Source of the DNA: Phoebastria nigripes
Taxonomy: Eukaryota; Chordata; Aves; Procellariiformes; Diomedeidae
Assembly: GCA_035582835.1 (NCBI GenBank)
Contig: JAYKAV010002628.1
Coordinates: 182,971 to 246,970 of the forward strand
Direction: 5' to 3'
DNA: 64,000 nt
Shown piece after piece: positions 48,301 to 63,300 of this stretch; position 1 is the stretch's first letter, and the number at the start of each line of letters is the position of its first letter. Below the pieces are notes generated by a model, which did no database searches, was not told where the DNA came from, and saw only the letters and a program-made list of their open reading frames with translations. The translations under genes were made by a program, and so were the position numbers.

Positions 48301-51300
48301 CAGGCGGCACTCCTGTCCAGTTTGGTGCTGGGGAACTCGCTCTTCTCTTCCTTGCAGGGGTGGATCTCAGAAACCCGGAGGGAATTCCCCAGCAGATTAG
48401 AATAATCAGAGGTGTGACACATTCTTGAGCAAATTGGATAAGGTCTTTTTCATTTCAGCTCAGGAATGTAAATTCACACTTTAATAACTTTGTTCTTGCA
48501 CTGGCTTTCACCACGGGATCACAGAGTGCTCTACAAATACACAGGTCCCTGCTCCCCTAGAAAGGGTACACTGAGACACCAGCACCAGAAATGGAGAAAA
48601 TAGGCAAAAAATAGCAAAGAAGGCCACACTTGTGTGGGGTGGTTGTAGCTGTGGCAAATCTGTGACAGACAGGTCTACTTCTGACCAAGACGCTAAGCTC
48701 CCTGTATGGTCCAGGGACAGTCACTTCAATTCACCTGACCTATTTCTGGATGAGTGGTCACATCCTACAGCAACTCCCTCCATTAGGTACCAAGGGAGTC
48801 TGGAGTAACTTGGGTGAAGCCACTGCATTTTGCCAAATGGGTCCCACCACTGGTGCCTGAGTTTAAGTCTCCAATTTTCAGCAGTTTCAGACAATGGATT
48901 CTGCAGGAGGTGAGGTGCTTCGCAGGTCCCTGACACTTCAACAGGTGCTGCAAATCAACAGCTAGTAGGTCCTCACCNTCCAGTGACAGGAATTTACCAA
49001 GATTCAGCGACATGCAGAGGTATTTTCGTTAAGAAATACCACGGAAAGGGATTTTTTCACCGTGTATGTGGTCTGAAGCTCAGCAAATCACTAAAAGCTA
49101 GGAACGAGGGGAGATGTCTGTAAGATGGTGCAAACCCTCATCTTCCAAAGTCCTTGCCTCTGAAGCACCAAACACTGACTGCAGGGAGAGAGGACGTCAG
49201 CCTGCCCAGCAACTCCTCTGGCTATGGCATAACCCCAGACTGAGTCTCTGATGTGCATTTCAAAGTCTGCACCTACAACACTTACAAGATGTGACGGAAA
49301 GCTAGGGCAGTCAGCAGGCAATGGGGTCATTTTTACTGCTGCAAAAATATGCAAGATAATTATATGATATGAGCCTCTAAATCCAGACATCCCTATGCAG
49401 TAGGGGATTTTTGTCCTACCTTGCCCTTGGCTCTGAGCCACGTATCACCACAGGAGGGAAAAAACCCTCAAAGTACCCGAGTTTCTGAAAACACTGGAAG
49501 CCACTTCTCTGGGGACTAAGAGTGCTCAGTGCCTTGCAAAGTCAAAGCCCTTTCCCATATTCACACCCACCGCACCCAGTCAGCAGGCAGATGCACAGAG
49601 GCGGAATGTTCCTGCTGTTAAGGCTTGCTTACCCAGAGGGGGACATAAACGACCCTCCTTGATTCTGGTGCTGGTTGGGTGGGTAAATTTGGACAACTCG
49701 GTTGTCCCCTTTCCCATCAAATAACAGGGGTAATATTTAAGGTTCCTTGCAAAGCACTGAGAGATCTGCTTGTAAGGAAAATTCTGTGTAAGAAATAGGG
49801 ATCATTTGATTGCAGGAAGAAGCTCATCATCCTGCAGAGGACCATGCCAAAATCTTGGGGCTGCCGAGATTTGCATTCAGCCCTCCAAGAGACCTTTGCA
49901 CAGGGACAAATGTGAGGTCTCTGTGCAGCAGCTCAAGAAGAGATGGGACACTTTTCTCACCTGCCGTCCTGCCCTGAGGAGTGTGTGCGCCTCCTGCAGA
50001 AAGAAACCAGAATGGGAGAGTTTGAGGAGCAATTTAAGACAGAAATTCTACACTGCCCCCAAATCTAAGTCCCCACCCCATGAGGGAGATGTTCTACTTA
50101 GCAGCTGACACTTCTCCCAGCAATAATTAATCCCATCAAAGCTGTGTCTGCTTGCTCCCGGGAGAGATTTAATTAAAATCGGTCATTAGCATTCCAGAGC
50201 ATAGGGCAGCCTGCCGAGATCTGCAGCACGAAGAGGAATGGCAGCCGCTTGACTCCAGTGGGAGCAGGGGACGAGTGCTATCCTCACCTGTACCTGGGCT
50301 GCTCAGAGGTCTCTGAAGGGGATCGCTCGGGAACAGAGAGAGATGTTGAAGATAGTGTTGTGGCTATGGAGGCCGTGGTAGCTTCTTCAAAGGAAGGAGG
50401 TGTGCAGGGTAGCAGATCTGGCCTGCCTGCTGGCCCGGAGTGGAGAGCAGGAGAGATGCAGGAANAAAAAGATGAGTAGGTCAAACACCAACACCTTACC
50501 TACACCAGCCCTGTGTGAGGCTGTTCNACCATCAACCTGCACACTCTCACTGGGACTGGTCACTTAAAACCACAAACAGGCGAGAAGTTTAGCTGGGTTC
50601 CTGAATGCAACAGCTTCTCCCAAGGCATCCTCTAGAGAGAGCCAGTAAGCACCGTTTCCAGCATGACAGACAGACACTACAGGAAACGAAATGCCAATGA
50701 AGACATCTCACTGGTAACCAAAGCTGGATTAAAGGCTTGGATTGCCAGAGATAAATATCCAAGTGAATTAAGAGATGAATCAAGTGCTCACTGCTTTGCA
50801 CGAGTAGAAATCTAACACCTATGCACTCGAGGAGCCTGTCCTTCACCATTCATCTGTAAATCCAGCCCATATGGAAGTGATGAAAAGGCAGCACAGAACC
50901 AGGATGTTCGTCTTTTTTTGAATGGCAAGATCTTGCCCCTTATCACTGTCCAAACACTGTCATTAGAGTCCTGCAGTTCCCACTCCCTGCCCCCCCCCCC
51001 CTTTTTTTTTTTTAATAAGGGTGGAAAATTCAACTTTCTGATCGTTTTTGGGCTATGACTGCTGGTGCCAGTTGGCAGCGGCTGCCTTGCAGCAGTGACG
51101 CAAGTGACCATTTTTACTGCAGAAGCATACAGTGCTGCAAAGAAGGGATTTGGTCTTCTTCAATGCAGTGGCGTTGCTTCCCCCATCAACTAACTGCTGG
51201 TGCGGTGACAAAACAATACACTTTTACCTTCTCCCCTGTCCTGGTTAAGTTTAGCACCTGCAAAGCACAGCAAGACATGCAATGAAGAGCTATCCATCAA

Positions 51301-54300
51301 GGAATACCTGTGTTCGGTGCACAGTGGGGAACTTGACGAGAACAGGGGAGGATCCTAAGGAACTGCTAGGAAAGAGAGGGTAATCACACAGCCATCAGCC
51401 ACCAAACGAGACCATTACCTTCATCNTCAAGTGTGGGGTAACTCCTGGCTGCACGAAGATCATACTGTGTTTCGTCCTTTTCAGAGGGAAGCTGGCTAGC
51501 TGAAAATGCAGCTGTTGGACCAGCTGTCTTGACAGCTAGCAAGGCACTACGCCCTTTCTTGGAGGGAGATGACTTCAGAGCTGGATGAGAAGAGTGAAAG
51601 AGAAGATGAAATTACCACCAACAACTACTGTCACACCAAAGGCACTTTTCCCTTCACGAGGAGAGGCCTCTGCCCTCTGACACACACACGTGTGCTCTGC
51701 AAGTGCCATCTCCAAAGGACTGAGCCTGAGTCAGGCTGCAGGGAGAGCTCCTGCGTGGGAGTCTGAGCAGACCAAAGCAAGCCGTGACAACCTGAGGGCT
51801 TTGGAGTTCCCCAGCTTTGCTCTATATTACAGTGGAAAAGCCTGCTCAGACTCCAGCCCAGAAACTCTCCACACGGACTGAAGCAGCAAGATTGAGACAA
51901 GGCTTGCCTCACATCACAAGGGCAACAGCTCTTGGACTAGGTACTTACAGGAATTCTTTCGAAACACCGTGTTGGTCATGAATTTGAAGAATCTCTCTGC
52001 ATAAAAGCTGGGTCTGTGTACTGACACTGTGTCCTACAAAGGCAAGAAGCAATTGTTTAATTTAAAATTATACCTCAAGGCAGAATTTCTATAACAACCA
52101 ATGCAGTCTTTTTTTATTCCAACATTTAGCACTGATAGAGCCTTAAAATGGAAAGGCTTAACTGAAATGATCTGATNAATGCTATAAATAAGCCTGAAGC
52201 ATTGCCTTTGATTTGATTGCATTTGATTATATTCTTGCTGTAATTTTATAATGGATTTTGGTGATTTTATTCTTTTGTAGACTTCCTGGATTTTTCAAAA
52301 GTTGGCCTGATTACATACATGAAATTTCTTCTGGCTTTGCTGACTGACATTCAAAGCACACCTGGATACTTTTGCATACGACACGGACACCGAAATTCAG
52401 CCAAGGGTCTCCATACATTTCAAATGTTTTGCACTTTCTGTTTAAAACAGTAAAACTGAAGCTGTCTCTGCTTCTGATGTTCGACTGTGCTACTATGACT
52501 TGGCATCTACACATTTCCTTTGCCTTATTATTTAAGGGAAGCTACGATATGCAATGCTGAAAAATAGTTTCCACATCCAAGGTTGCTCTTTCATAAGCAT
52601 GCACCTGGCTGCTGCAGGAGACAAGACAGCAGGGAAACACTGAAAGGGATTTATTAACAGATAGCTTACTGAAGTGGAAACACAGTCAATCACCAAAGAG
52701 AGCAAATGCAGGGCTCTGACACATACACGGATGCACACGCCTTGTGCGTACAGCTCCTGGTATCATGGGGAGGAGGAAAATGACAGATGGGAGCAGAGGA
52801 GGAAAGCTGGTAGCACGACAGCTAAACATGCGAGGAGGTGGAGTGAGCAAGAAAACCTGATTGGGAATAAGTGGCACTACACCACTGTGGAGGCATAAGA
52901 GGCAAGAACTATTCCTTTCATCAGCTTCAACTGTGCCAGTTCAAGCACTATAAATAGCAAGGTAATCGGCACCAACTAGCATAAATGAAGCCAAGGCAGG
53001 TAATCCTGCGGAGGCCTGGACAATTCCTGCCTCTGTACAGGCACTCACCCCGTCATGGACAAGGGCTTTCCAGGTATGTTCTAGCTTCTTGATGAACCTA
53101 ATTCCAGGGGAGAAGTGGAGAGAAAAAGACAGACACAGATTCAGGCATGTACTCTATATCTAAGCCACCTTTCATACCCCACACAGGAAAGATCACTGAG
53201 CTGCTAATGATTCCTCCTTCATCTGGAGTATAGCTTTCCTCCAGCCAAGAGAGGTCGGCTGAGCACACCGGCATCTCTGCAGTCAGGTCAGGACTGCCTG
53301 GGAACCCTACAGGGAAGGAGGAGCTGCGCTGGAAGAGGGGCAGAAAATCACCTTCCATCCCTGGAGATATGCTACGCATCCCAGGCACAGAGACGGGAAA
53401 CTTCTTTTGGAGCAACTCATCGTATCTTAGAAAAATGGCTCTGTGTCACCAGCTGTTCTAAGGACAGGATAAAAATCCACAGCCCCCAACATGCATCGAC
53501 AGACGGCTTTAGGCAGCCTGCCTACTCATTATCAAACTCTTCAGGAGAGGAAAATCTTCCTGCTTTCATTCAGTACTAAAATAAATGTTAACACACTTAA
53601 AGGACAGACAACTGCAAAGTTACCTACCTGTATGATTGAAGGATATCTATTATTCCTACATGTAGCAGGAGACGCTCTCCTTTGCCGTTCACTGCTGGGA
53701 TTCCTCCCATCCTGCAGATAAAACAAAACCTCAGCGACTGCAGCCTCAAAAAGAGCAGCTGTAATACCCGAGACCCGTGGAAGGGTGGACGGCAGCACTG
53801 AAAAGAGGGCTCTGATGTGGTGGTCAGGCACAATGCAAAACCTGCAAAGTCACTTTGTGCACAACCATGGGAAGTCACCTACTGACCCACGCCACCTCAC
53901 ACAAGGCGTCCCTGGGGTTACTGCCTGCCTGGATCGCCAAACACCAACTATCAGGACAGGACCCGTGTCACGTGGCAACAGCTCTGTCTGGGCCAGAAAG
54001 CACCACATCGTTTTTTCTTAGCTACAGGACATTTTATTCTGGGGATCAGATTATTTATCAGGTCAGTGTGAGCTGTCTGCCTATTAGCAGCAAAAGGCAG
54101 CAAACCTTTAAGGACGAGGGTATTTCCAGTCCCATCCACACTAATATCAGTCCTGCCAAAGGTGCAGCAACCACTAGCACCAGCACACAACAAAAGCATG
54201 CAGGTATCAGGCAGGCCACTGCAATTAATGATGCTACTTGAAAGAATGGAAACACCAAAGTATTATCCTGGCTCCACTGTGACCGATCCTCCATCAAAAC

Positions 54301-57300
54301 TGGAGCAGCTGGTTTCAGACAGCACCAAACAGCAAACTCCACCATTTGTTAGCAAGCTTGGTCCACAGAGCCAGAGAGACAGTCACAAGAGCCACCTGCA
54401 GTCCAAGAGCCATAGATCGGGCACAGCACAGGACAGGTTTTGGGCAAACCCCCCAACCCACAGCTCCACCAGTTACTCCAGCACTTGGCTACATTGCTGT
54501 TTGCTAACCGCACTGCGATGGCCTCAGGGTACTGTCAGGGATTCCAAAGATGGAGTGATGGAGAACAAACTCCAAGCTCCTAGGGACAGGCTGATCCCTA
54601 TTTCCACTCCAGTATTTGGATGCTGAGCTAGAACTGAGCTAGTTTGTCCTCCCCAGAGCATGGGTGGATGTTTAGAGGCTGTTACAGGAGCTGACAACCT
54701 ACAGACTGGCCTAAGAAGAGACATCACTGTGAGGCTGGAGTCTTACAGAAATATTTCCCAGCCCAGCTTCCCCTTTCACATCACACTGCTCTACTGGCAG
54801 CAGTACCATAACCCCCAGGAGAGATGCTCGATCTGACTGTTCATATGGGCTTCAGTTAGGGATTCACTACTTCAGTTAGGGATTTTGTGCCGCCCCTCCC
54901 AGCAGCGCAAGAGAACCAGGTTTTCACCTACGTGTCGTCTGTGTCTATGGACTCCCCCCGGGCAGCCCCACCCTGGATGGACTCCATGGCCGTGGAGTAA
55001 AGTGCCTTCTGCCCCACAGGACGCTTCTCATCCGACGTGCTGTGGGCTCCCTCAGACTGTCGCTCCCGTTCTTGCTGGTCTATGTTATGAACCCCAAGCA
55101 GGAGGCTGTAATCCATGATTTTAAAACTTTCCAACACCTACAGGTTAGTATTGAGTTTAAGAACAAAGACAAAATATCAGGCCAGCAGCTCAAATACAGC
55201 ACAGATCCCAAAGCATGGAACAGCCCGTCCACATTCCCACTAAAAAAAAAAAAAAAAAATCCTTCACCAGAGCTTGAACATTTCTGAACCAATAGTCATC
55301 TCCGGACTTGATCACATAGAGTTTGGCCATCCCACAATCAACCCAAAGGGCTGAAGGCTTGCAAATAACATTGTTGTACCATGCATCTGCTGCACACTGT
55401 ATAGGAAAAATGTATTTAGCCCCAACAGCCCAGCCACAAGTAGAGCAGGCTGCTGCAGTTTGATGCACCAGGCAAAGGAACGCAGCCTTAGTCCTCAAAG
55501 CCTGTCATGAGATCCAACTCCACTGCTTTGCTTTCAGGGAAAAGGGCAGTAGAAGGGATTTATCCTGCTTTGGGGTTAGCAGATTAGCAAGGTTCTCAAT
55601 CATTTGCTCTTCCTCATGCTCGAGAGCCATGGAACTTCATTAACCTGCTCCCCAAGCTGCCCCCCTCCTTACCAGACAGTCTCGTTGCAACGTTTTCACC
55701 AATGCACTGAAGGTGTCTGCATCCAACATCAGGCCCTCAGGCATGTCTTGTATGAAGTCTAAATCCTTGTACGTAGGGCTGGACTTTTCTTTTTCCTTCT
55801 TGGATGCCCGGCGTTTATAGGTCGAGCCTTTCAGGTCAAATTTCAGGTGCATTTTCACCACGCGAGGCAGAATGTTGTTCATCACAACCACGCGGATGTT
55901 TTTGCCCCCTGATTGCACACAGTACAGTCCATAAAACTTCGGCAGCAGTGTCCGTGGGTTCTGGTTCAGATTCTGCAGCAGGGTTGGAAAAAAAGCATGG
56001 GGAAAGGTCATTTTGGCAGAAGACTCCTGCTGTGTTCAACACAAAGCATGTTAACAGATCTTGGAGCGGTCAGACTAGGGTTTCTTCACCTAGAGATTTT
56101 CTGAACTTTACATGCGCGCTTACTGTACACATTTGACAAACTCTTGCATTTCAGTGGCTTTAGGACCTGAAAATACCACTATGCCTTGAATACAGGGAAT
56201 GAGATGTACAGCACTCTCTGGGCAAATAACCAAGTCCAGAAATTCCCCGCTTTCCCCATCAACAGCAGCTAAAAAAGGGAAACCAGACTGGAAGAGAAAT
56301 AAACACAATAAGTGGGAACTTCAAGTTTAAAAATAACAGCTATCTTCATTCTCTTCAGAAGCGTCAGAAATCAAGAGCCATTCTCTGGCGCAGAATAAAC
56401 CAGGGACACGGTATTTTTTAAATGAAACAGTATCAGTTTTCTCCTCCTTTTGCAGAGTTGCTTTATAAAACACACTTGGCCAGAGAGCACGGATATCCTG
56501 CTCTGCTATCATGTCCTTTTTTTAGGCAGCGGTTATTATTAGGAATGACATGACAGGCATGATTTGCTTGTTCAGCTTTGGGAAAATTTGGGAAGGAAAC
56601 AGAACATCTCTGCATGCTACAAAAAAAAGGACAGACCTGACAGATTCTCTGACAGACGGCAGAAGCATGACTGTATTAAAATTTCATGGCCCTCCTCATC
56701 TCACCTAGCTGGGCACACGAGTGAGCCCTCTTTGTGAGTGCGCTGTTCAACATGGTGCAAGCTAAAAGCAACAGAGGCAGGCAAGACCAAACGCAAACAG
56801 CACTTGCCCAGCTTTAAAGTAACTCAGGATGAAACCACTCTGCTTCCTTTCCACTGACTCCTTTTACACCAGATGGGTTTCCCCAAGAACAGCAGACAGA
56901 TCATGTGTTAGTACCACAGTACCCCACAAACATTGGAATGCTACAACAAGTAGCACATAACTCCGCCCCACACATGTAAGTTCAGTTTAATTTGTTACAC
57001 TGATTGCTAGCCAGGACAACTGCAGAATTCAGGACAACAGTGCAACTCCACTCCCATTCAAAACCCTCCACCTGATTTACTACATACATTAGGCAACAGG
57101 CAACATTTTCCAACAAAGCCCATCCTATCCAGGAACTTGACTGTCACTTGCAAAGGCAAGCAACTGGCTATCAGTTATATACAGACACCCAAGACCTTGT
57201 CTCACTTTGGCAAATTTTCCCCAGTAAATATTGAGCGAGGCAAGTATTTTTCATAAAAACAGTGTACGATCACATAACCCAAATCCACTGCAACATGCAC

Positions 57301-60300
57301 GCAGATGGGGCAGCATTAACATCGCTTGCCATCACCTTCTCCTCGGCATCTCCACGGCAAACAAAGCCCTGGGTGCTTCTAACTGAATTTCAGTGCCCTC
57401 ATCTATAGACCTGGACTGTTCACCACAGTTATGCAGGGAGACAGCTCCTGATTTACACGCCAAAGCATCAGGTTTGGTTCTGATTTACTACTTGTCACCA
57501 CATGCAAGTCCTCCGGGTCTCAATATACTGCCTTGCTAGCCCTGAGATTTAGGCAACGACTATCTGCAGCAGAGTGGATGTGCAAAGCTGGCTGGTACTG
57601 CAGGAGCCTTTAGCTTGGTACTGCAGCCAGTGGGAGCCAGGACAACCAGCAACTGCCTTCAGAGTAACTCTGTTAAACAGCAGATATGGGAGATATCCAG
57701 GGACAGCAGTGGTTTCCCCACAAAACCAAGGTGGTTGTGTTACCGCAATCAACAGCCATCCTCAAAGCCAGGCTAAGGCAGATGCATGGTGCCAAGTGAA
57801 GAAGAACGAACTAGGGCTGGGAAAAGGACACCCAGAAACACACATCTGGGAAGCCATTTCCAGGCCAGAACACGCCTACAAGCTATGGCACAATTATCTG
57901 CCTCAAGCTTACCCACAGAGTTTGCAAATAATTGGCAGGCTTTGTGCTTCTGGGACTGGCTTTGCGACACACTGTTAACGTTGTCCCTGGCACAGGGCGG
58001 GCAGGCTACAAGAAACCCAGGTGGAGGACATGCCCTGTGCGATGCTTTGGACGGAAAAGCTGCCACAACAAACTCAAGCCGGGTCCAAGGTGCTGGGTGA
58101 TACACACCATGTAGTAGCCAGGAAGGAGCTTCTGTAGGAATTCAGCTTCCTTGTGCATCACAGTTTTTATGATGAATTCATCATCACTGGTGACATAGAA
58201 GAGGGAGCCGCTGGCACCAGGGTTCGACAGCTCTATCAGAGGCTCATTACATAATGAGTACTAGGGAGGAAAAGAAAAAAAGATGATGTTTCTAGCCCCC
58301 ACTCATTGCACATTGAGTTCTACGCCCTTGAGGGCTTTCCCCAGCATGCTGTCTCCCTCTGAGATTAAGGGGTAGCAAAGCTTAAGTGAGAACTATTTTC
58401 ATTATAGGTTAGGTCTAAGCAGCAAAGCTGATGGACAATTTACAATTAGAGACCGAGATTACAGTTCAGAGCATCCCAACTGCTCAGAATCAAGCTAATA
58501 ATCTGCTTTCAGCAACATCCAGGCTTCATAATAACATCTTATCTTTTCCCATTGTGCATCTATGCATGTATCACATTTAGGCTTCTTTCAGCACATTACC
58601 GCAAGCACAGACGGAAAGATAGGATTTTAAGAGACATGACAGTCTGCTCAGGGTACCAAATATCACCATGCTGGAGGCAACACAATGCACTGGCTGTTCT
58701 CAGTTCTGGCCTTGTGCTCCCCTGTTACAGAGGATTTTTACAGCCACATCTCACCCCCTCAATCCTGCTGGAAACACATGAAAAGTATTAGACCAGGTGT
58801 CCAAACAAGAAGAGAGGGATCAGTGCTGTGTAAGCACAGCAAGGGGTACTGCATCAGGAACTGAATTGGGAGGACATTTCTAGACATCAGTATGCAAACA
58901 GCAGGTCCTCAAACGAGGACATGCCTAGCAGCAGGAAAAAAAAAAAAGAAGAAAGCGCAAGCACGCATGTGCACTTTGCAGCTCAGTACCAACCCCAAGG
59001 TAACTGCATAGGCCGAGTGGGTTCAGGGCAGCATCACGTCAGAGCTGCCACAGCAAGAGGTATGATGGGGAGAGGGAGGTAGAGTATGTAAGGGACATAA
59101 TCAGAGCAAGAAGTTAAATGCTCATCATTACGTACGGAAAACAGCTTTCAGCACTGCACAGATTAATGATCCAAGACTTTATCAAGTTAATTATCTCATG
59201 CATAATTAAAGGCATTTGCTGCTGTGGCAGGCAAGGAGAGAATCAGGGGAAGCAGAAACAACAAATCAGAGCCGTGACCTTTGCAATTGAGGCAGGCTCT
59301 TTGCCTCACCCAAGTTTTGAACCACTCATCAAATCAGCCAGCATTATCTTGGATGGCACAGATGGGGACCACTGTTACTGTCAAACCATGCAATGGCACA
59401 GATTTGTTTCTACTTGTAGGTGTTCAGCTATGATTACCTCTGTCTACAGCTGAAGTCAGAAAAAAAGGGCTATTAAAAAAGGGGGAGGGTGTACGCTCAT
59501 TTGGATGTGTTCCCTTCCCCAGTTCAACAAGTGTCCTTTCCTAAAGAGCAGGGTGTCACATACATGCAAGGGACCAAATTCAACCCCAGTGTACTCCAAG
59601 CCCCGACAGCTTGTACTGCTAGGTATTTTGAAAACAGCCTTTCCAGCTCTGAGGAGTTTTCTGAGCACAAGAACAAGCTGTATTTTATTCTGTCTTTGTA
59701 AGATGATTAAAATAACTACACTCACATAGCGCTCGAGTGAGTACACAAGGAAAAATTCCCATCTTTGTCCTCAGAGCCCCAGGGGACATTACAGGGTTGC
59801 ACCCAGCAGAACACAACTCCTTTTGCTTGTAAACACAGTAAGTTATTGTCACCACAAGCAACAGAGAGGGAACCCCATCGCATAGCTTACACACAGCACA
59901 CACTGTATGCAGGTCATTTCCTTTCCCTCCAGTGTAAGCTAGCAGCTACCTCTCAGCAAATGAAGACTTGGGCTGAGTGGTGCTGGTCTTGCTGGCACCG
60001 TCACTGGATCTCCTCCAAAACTGAACAGAGTCCCTAAATCCACAGCCTGTTCCCACTCCTTGCTGGGATCAGAACGATTCCTCAACTCTTTTCTGTCCCT
60101 TTTAGGCAAGAATTGCTGACAGCCTTGATTTAGGGGCAAATTTCTTGTGTTACTCTAGACCATCTCAAATAAAGGACGAAAGACAGAGAAATCAAAAAAT
60201 ATATCCATACCAAATAATCATCTGGACGAATCCCAAAGAGTTCTCGGAAATACCGAAAAGCCACTGGTGCATAGGTCTTGAACCTGAAGTCAGCATAATG

Positions 60301-63300
60301 GTGAGCCGGGGTGAGATTACTGCCTTCGCTGCACAGAACAGACATTACATGAGCAACGCCTCTGTATTACCATTCACCAGATATGTACAGTCACATCAAG
60401 GCTACTGTATATTTAAGATTAACTGAGCCTTGCAAAAAGACATCTTAGGAATAAGAACAAAAAATATCTTTCTTCTGTGGCAGGACAACAGGAAAATCGG
60501 TTTTAAATTATCTGCCAAAATCTATTTCCAAAGAGTGCAAGGAACAACCACTGGCCAAGCAGAATATATTTACACAGAGAATATGGCTTTTATGAGCTTT
60601 GTTTATTCACAAAGTTAAAGAGCTCCCAGAATGAGCTTCCTCCATCTCAAACATGGTATAATTTTGTGGAAGAAATTCTAGATGGACAGGTAGAAAGAAA
60701 AGCACGTAGGAAGGCTAACAAACTCAAGCATAAAGTACTGCATCTTACATTGTACTTCCTTGCAAGCCAGTGTACTGCAGAATCTAACACTTCCCACTGT
60801 TACGTTTGTATGTAATGGATGCATATTTAAAACATTCAGAGCATCCAACTCTGTGATCTAAAGACAGATGGAAGCTCTCTTGAAAAATCAGTGAGAGGAA
60901 AAGAAATAACTCATCCATTTGTTTTGTTTCCCCTGTCTCCTTTACCTTGGGAAAAAAATGCTCTCCACCACATAGAAGTCCTGCATCAGGACATCTCTCT
61001 CTGGCTTGGAGCTCAGATTGCCGACAGTATATCCAATCCCTAGCTGGATGGCCCCCTTCAAAGTGGATGAGGTGGTCTGGCAGAAAGAAAAGAGCAGTCA
61101 GTGAGCATTTCACAGCAGATTATCGCAATAACATCCCCTATATTAAAATACAGTCATGTCTATGACTTCTATGGGGTCGTCTAAGGCACTACATACTGCT
61201 AAACAAGTTAATCCATCTCTTCAGCAGCTGGTTGAAGGCTTCCAGAAGGTTTGCTGTTTGCAAGATTATGCAGTACAAGGGTGCTGCATAAAATCTAAAT
61301 CAGATTGGTAGCTACTAACAAACTGAACCAGGAAAGCTCAGTTCTGCTATTGCTAACCTTGGGCCCCAACTTCTCTTCTCAGCCTGCCACCTACACGTAG
61401 CTGCCAGTCCCCACTCCACAAAACCAAACCTTTTTGTAGGTGGTTTCACCAGAAGCATCAACGCCTCGATGACCTATCTTCTTTCCTTGGCCAGGCTGTC
61501 CTGGTAGCGATGGTCCCTGCAATGAAAGAGCATGGCTAAAGCCCAGAACAGAAGCTGACCTGGCTGACAAGAACAAGCAGAGCAGCACAGGCACAACCAT
61601 ACTATCATGGTTGTAAAGGACAGAGGGATCGCTCTCTACCGCTGGAGAAAAATCTGCAGAGTGCAAACAGGTGTAACTGGCACTGGCAAGCCTTAAACAG
61701 GGCTGTTTGAATTATACATCCATCCCTCAAGACAAGAAGAGTTAGAATACCCAACCACTCCATCTGACACCCTCAGTACTAACTGGGCAGAGCCCTCAGC
61801 AAAGATGCTGAGCTCAGGAAAGATCTGCCTGCTTCCGAGCTGCCAAGATTCCACAGCAGTTGCTTGACTGCAGTTTCTCATTGATTTAAAATAGTGATGC
61901 ATTAAAATCAAACAATGAGAGAAGTTTATTCTTAAAAATCCCATGCCCTCAGGTGTCATACCAATACCTTGCGCTTCACTGGAGAAATAAGAGACAGGTA
62001 ACAGGGACAACACAACCCCACTCCTGCGTTCACATGGAGATAGTCCATTTAAGCGAGATCTCATTTGTTTACAATTCAAAGGACGAGCCCACACAGGATG
62101 AACTGCAATAACAGCTCTTCCTCAAGTTTTGCAAAGAGTGTACAGAAACACTATAGGACTGCCAGCACTTCAGAGTGAGAACAAACCTACTCCTATCCCA
62201 TTTTCCTCCTCTTCCACCTCTGAGTCTGCCTGAGTCTTTTTTTGCTGATCCAGGAGGGAGCAGATTGTGGCTGTACCCTTTAACAAGCCAACACAATCAT
62301 GTTTCGTCAACTTTGATACAGCTCCTTTTGCAAGCCCAAGCGTAGGGCCTCTATACTCTACCACGGGGTAAGGTTTCACCTCTGGATTGCAGAGCCCAGC
62401 AGATGGCTAAAACTGCCGGTGACCACCAGCGACATTTGGGGGCTTGTTACACCAACAGCCAAGCTTTGGATGTTCCTTTAAGCAGCGTGCAGAGAGATCC
62501 AAGGTCACTTCCCAAGTGACAATATTATATCACTGTCTCTCTCAAGTGCCGCACAGACCCATCTCTCAGAACTGATAGTCTACAGCAGACAATGTATAAT
62601 TTTGTTCAGACTACAGAAGTTCTTTGTGTTTTAGCTTTTAATCAAGAGCTTGCAGCTATTTCTGGTCAAACTGCTTGTACTTCTGGTACTAAGGGGCAGT
62701 TTGATTTCTCCTTCAAAAATCTTATTTCCTACTCTGTTTTAAACATTTAGCACGGCCAGGCTTGCTTCCTCCTCCAAGCAGCTGTGATTAGCAGTAAAGC
62801 TTATCCTTTCCTTGCAGCTTCTAACCAACAAGCTGGATCCTGTTACACGCAAGCTCAAGCTGTATCGTCCTGCCTCGCCACGTGGCTCATCATCATCATC
62901 CTCTCAAAGCGATTAACAGACATAGGTATTGGTTAAGAGATTGCCATTATATGAAATGCAGTAACAAAAGTCTCTTCCACAGTCCCTTGCTCTACCTGTG
63001 ACTGTGTTTCCAGGGCAAGAAAAAGNGGGGCTATTTGTGCATTGAACAAAGCAATCAACTTTCATAGAAGTTGAGCTTCCTGCTATGCATATTTCTGAGG
63101 AGGCAAAAAGAATCAAGTGTCACATTCCTGGCAGTTTTATGGGAAGATTTTGCTATTCATGTATACAAATACTCATCATCCCAGGTGAGTAATGTACCGC
63201 GGTATGTCAGAAAGTTAGATCAAACAAAAATCTTTTGAACATGGTGCCCTAAACCAAGAGTGTGGGCTTCAGGGAACAGCTTTCAGGCACAGATCCTCCT

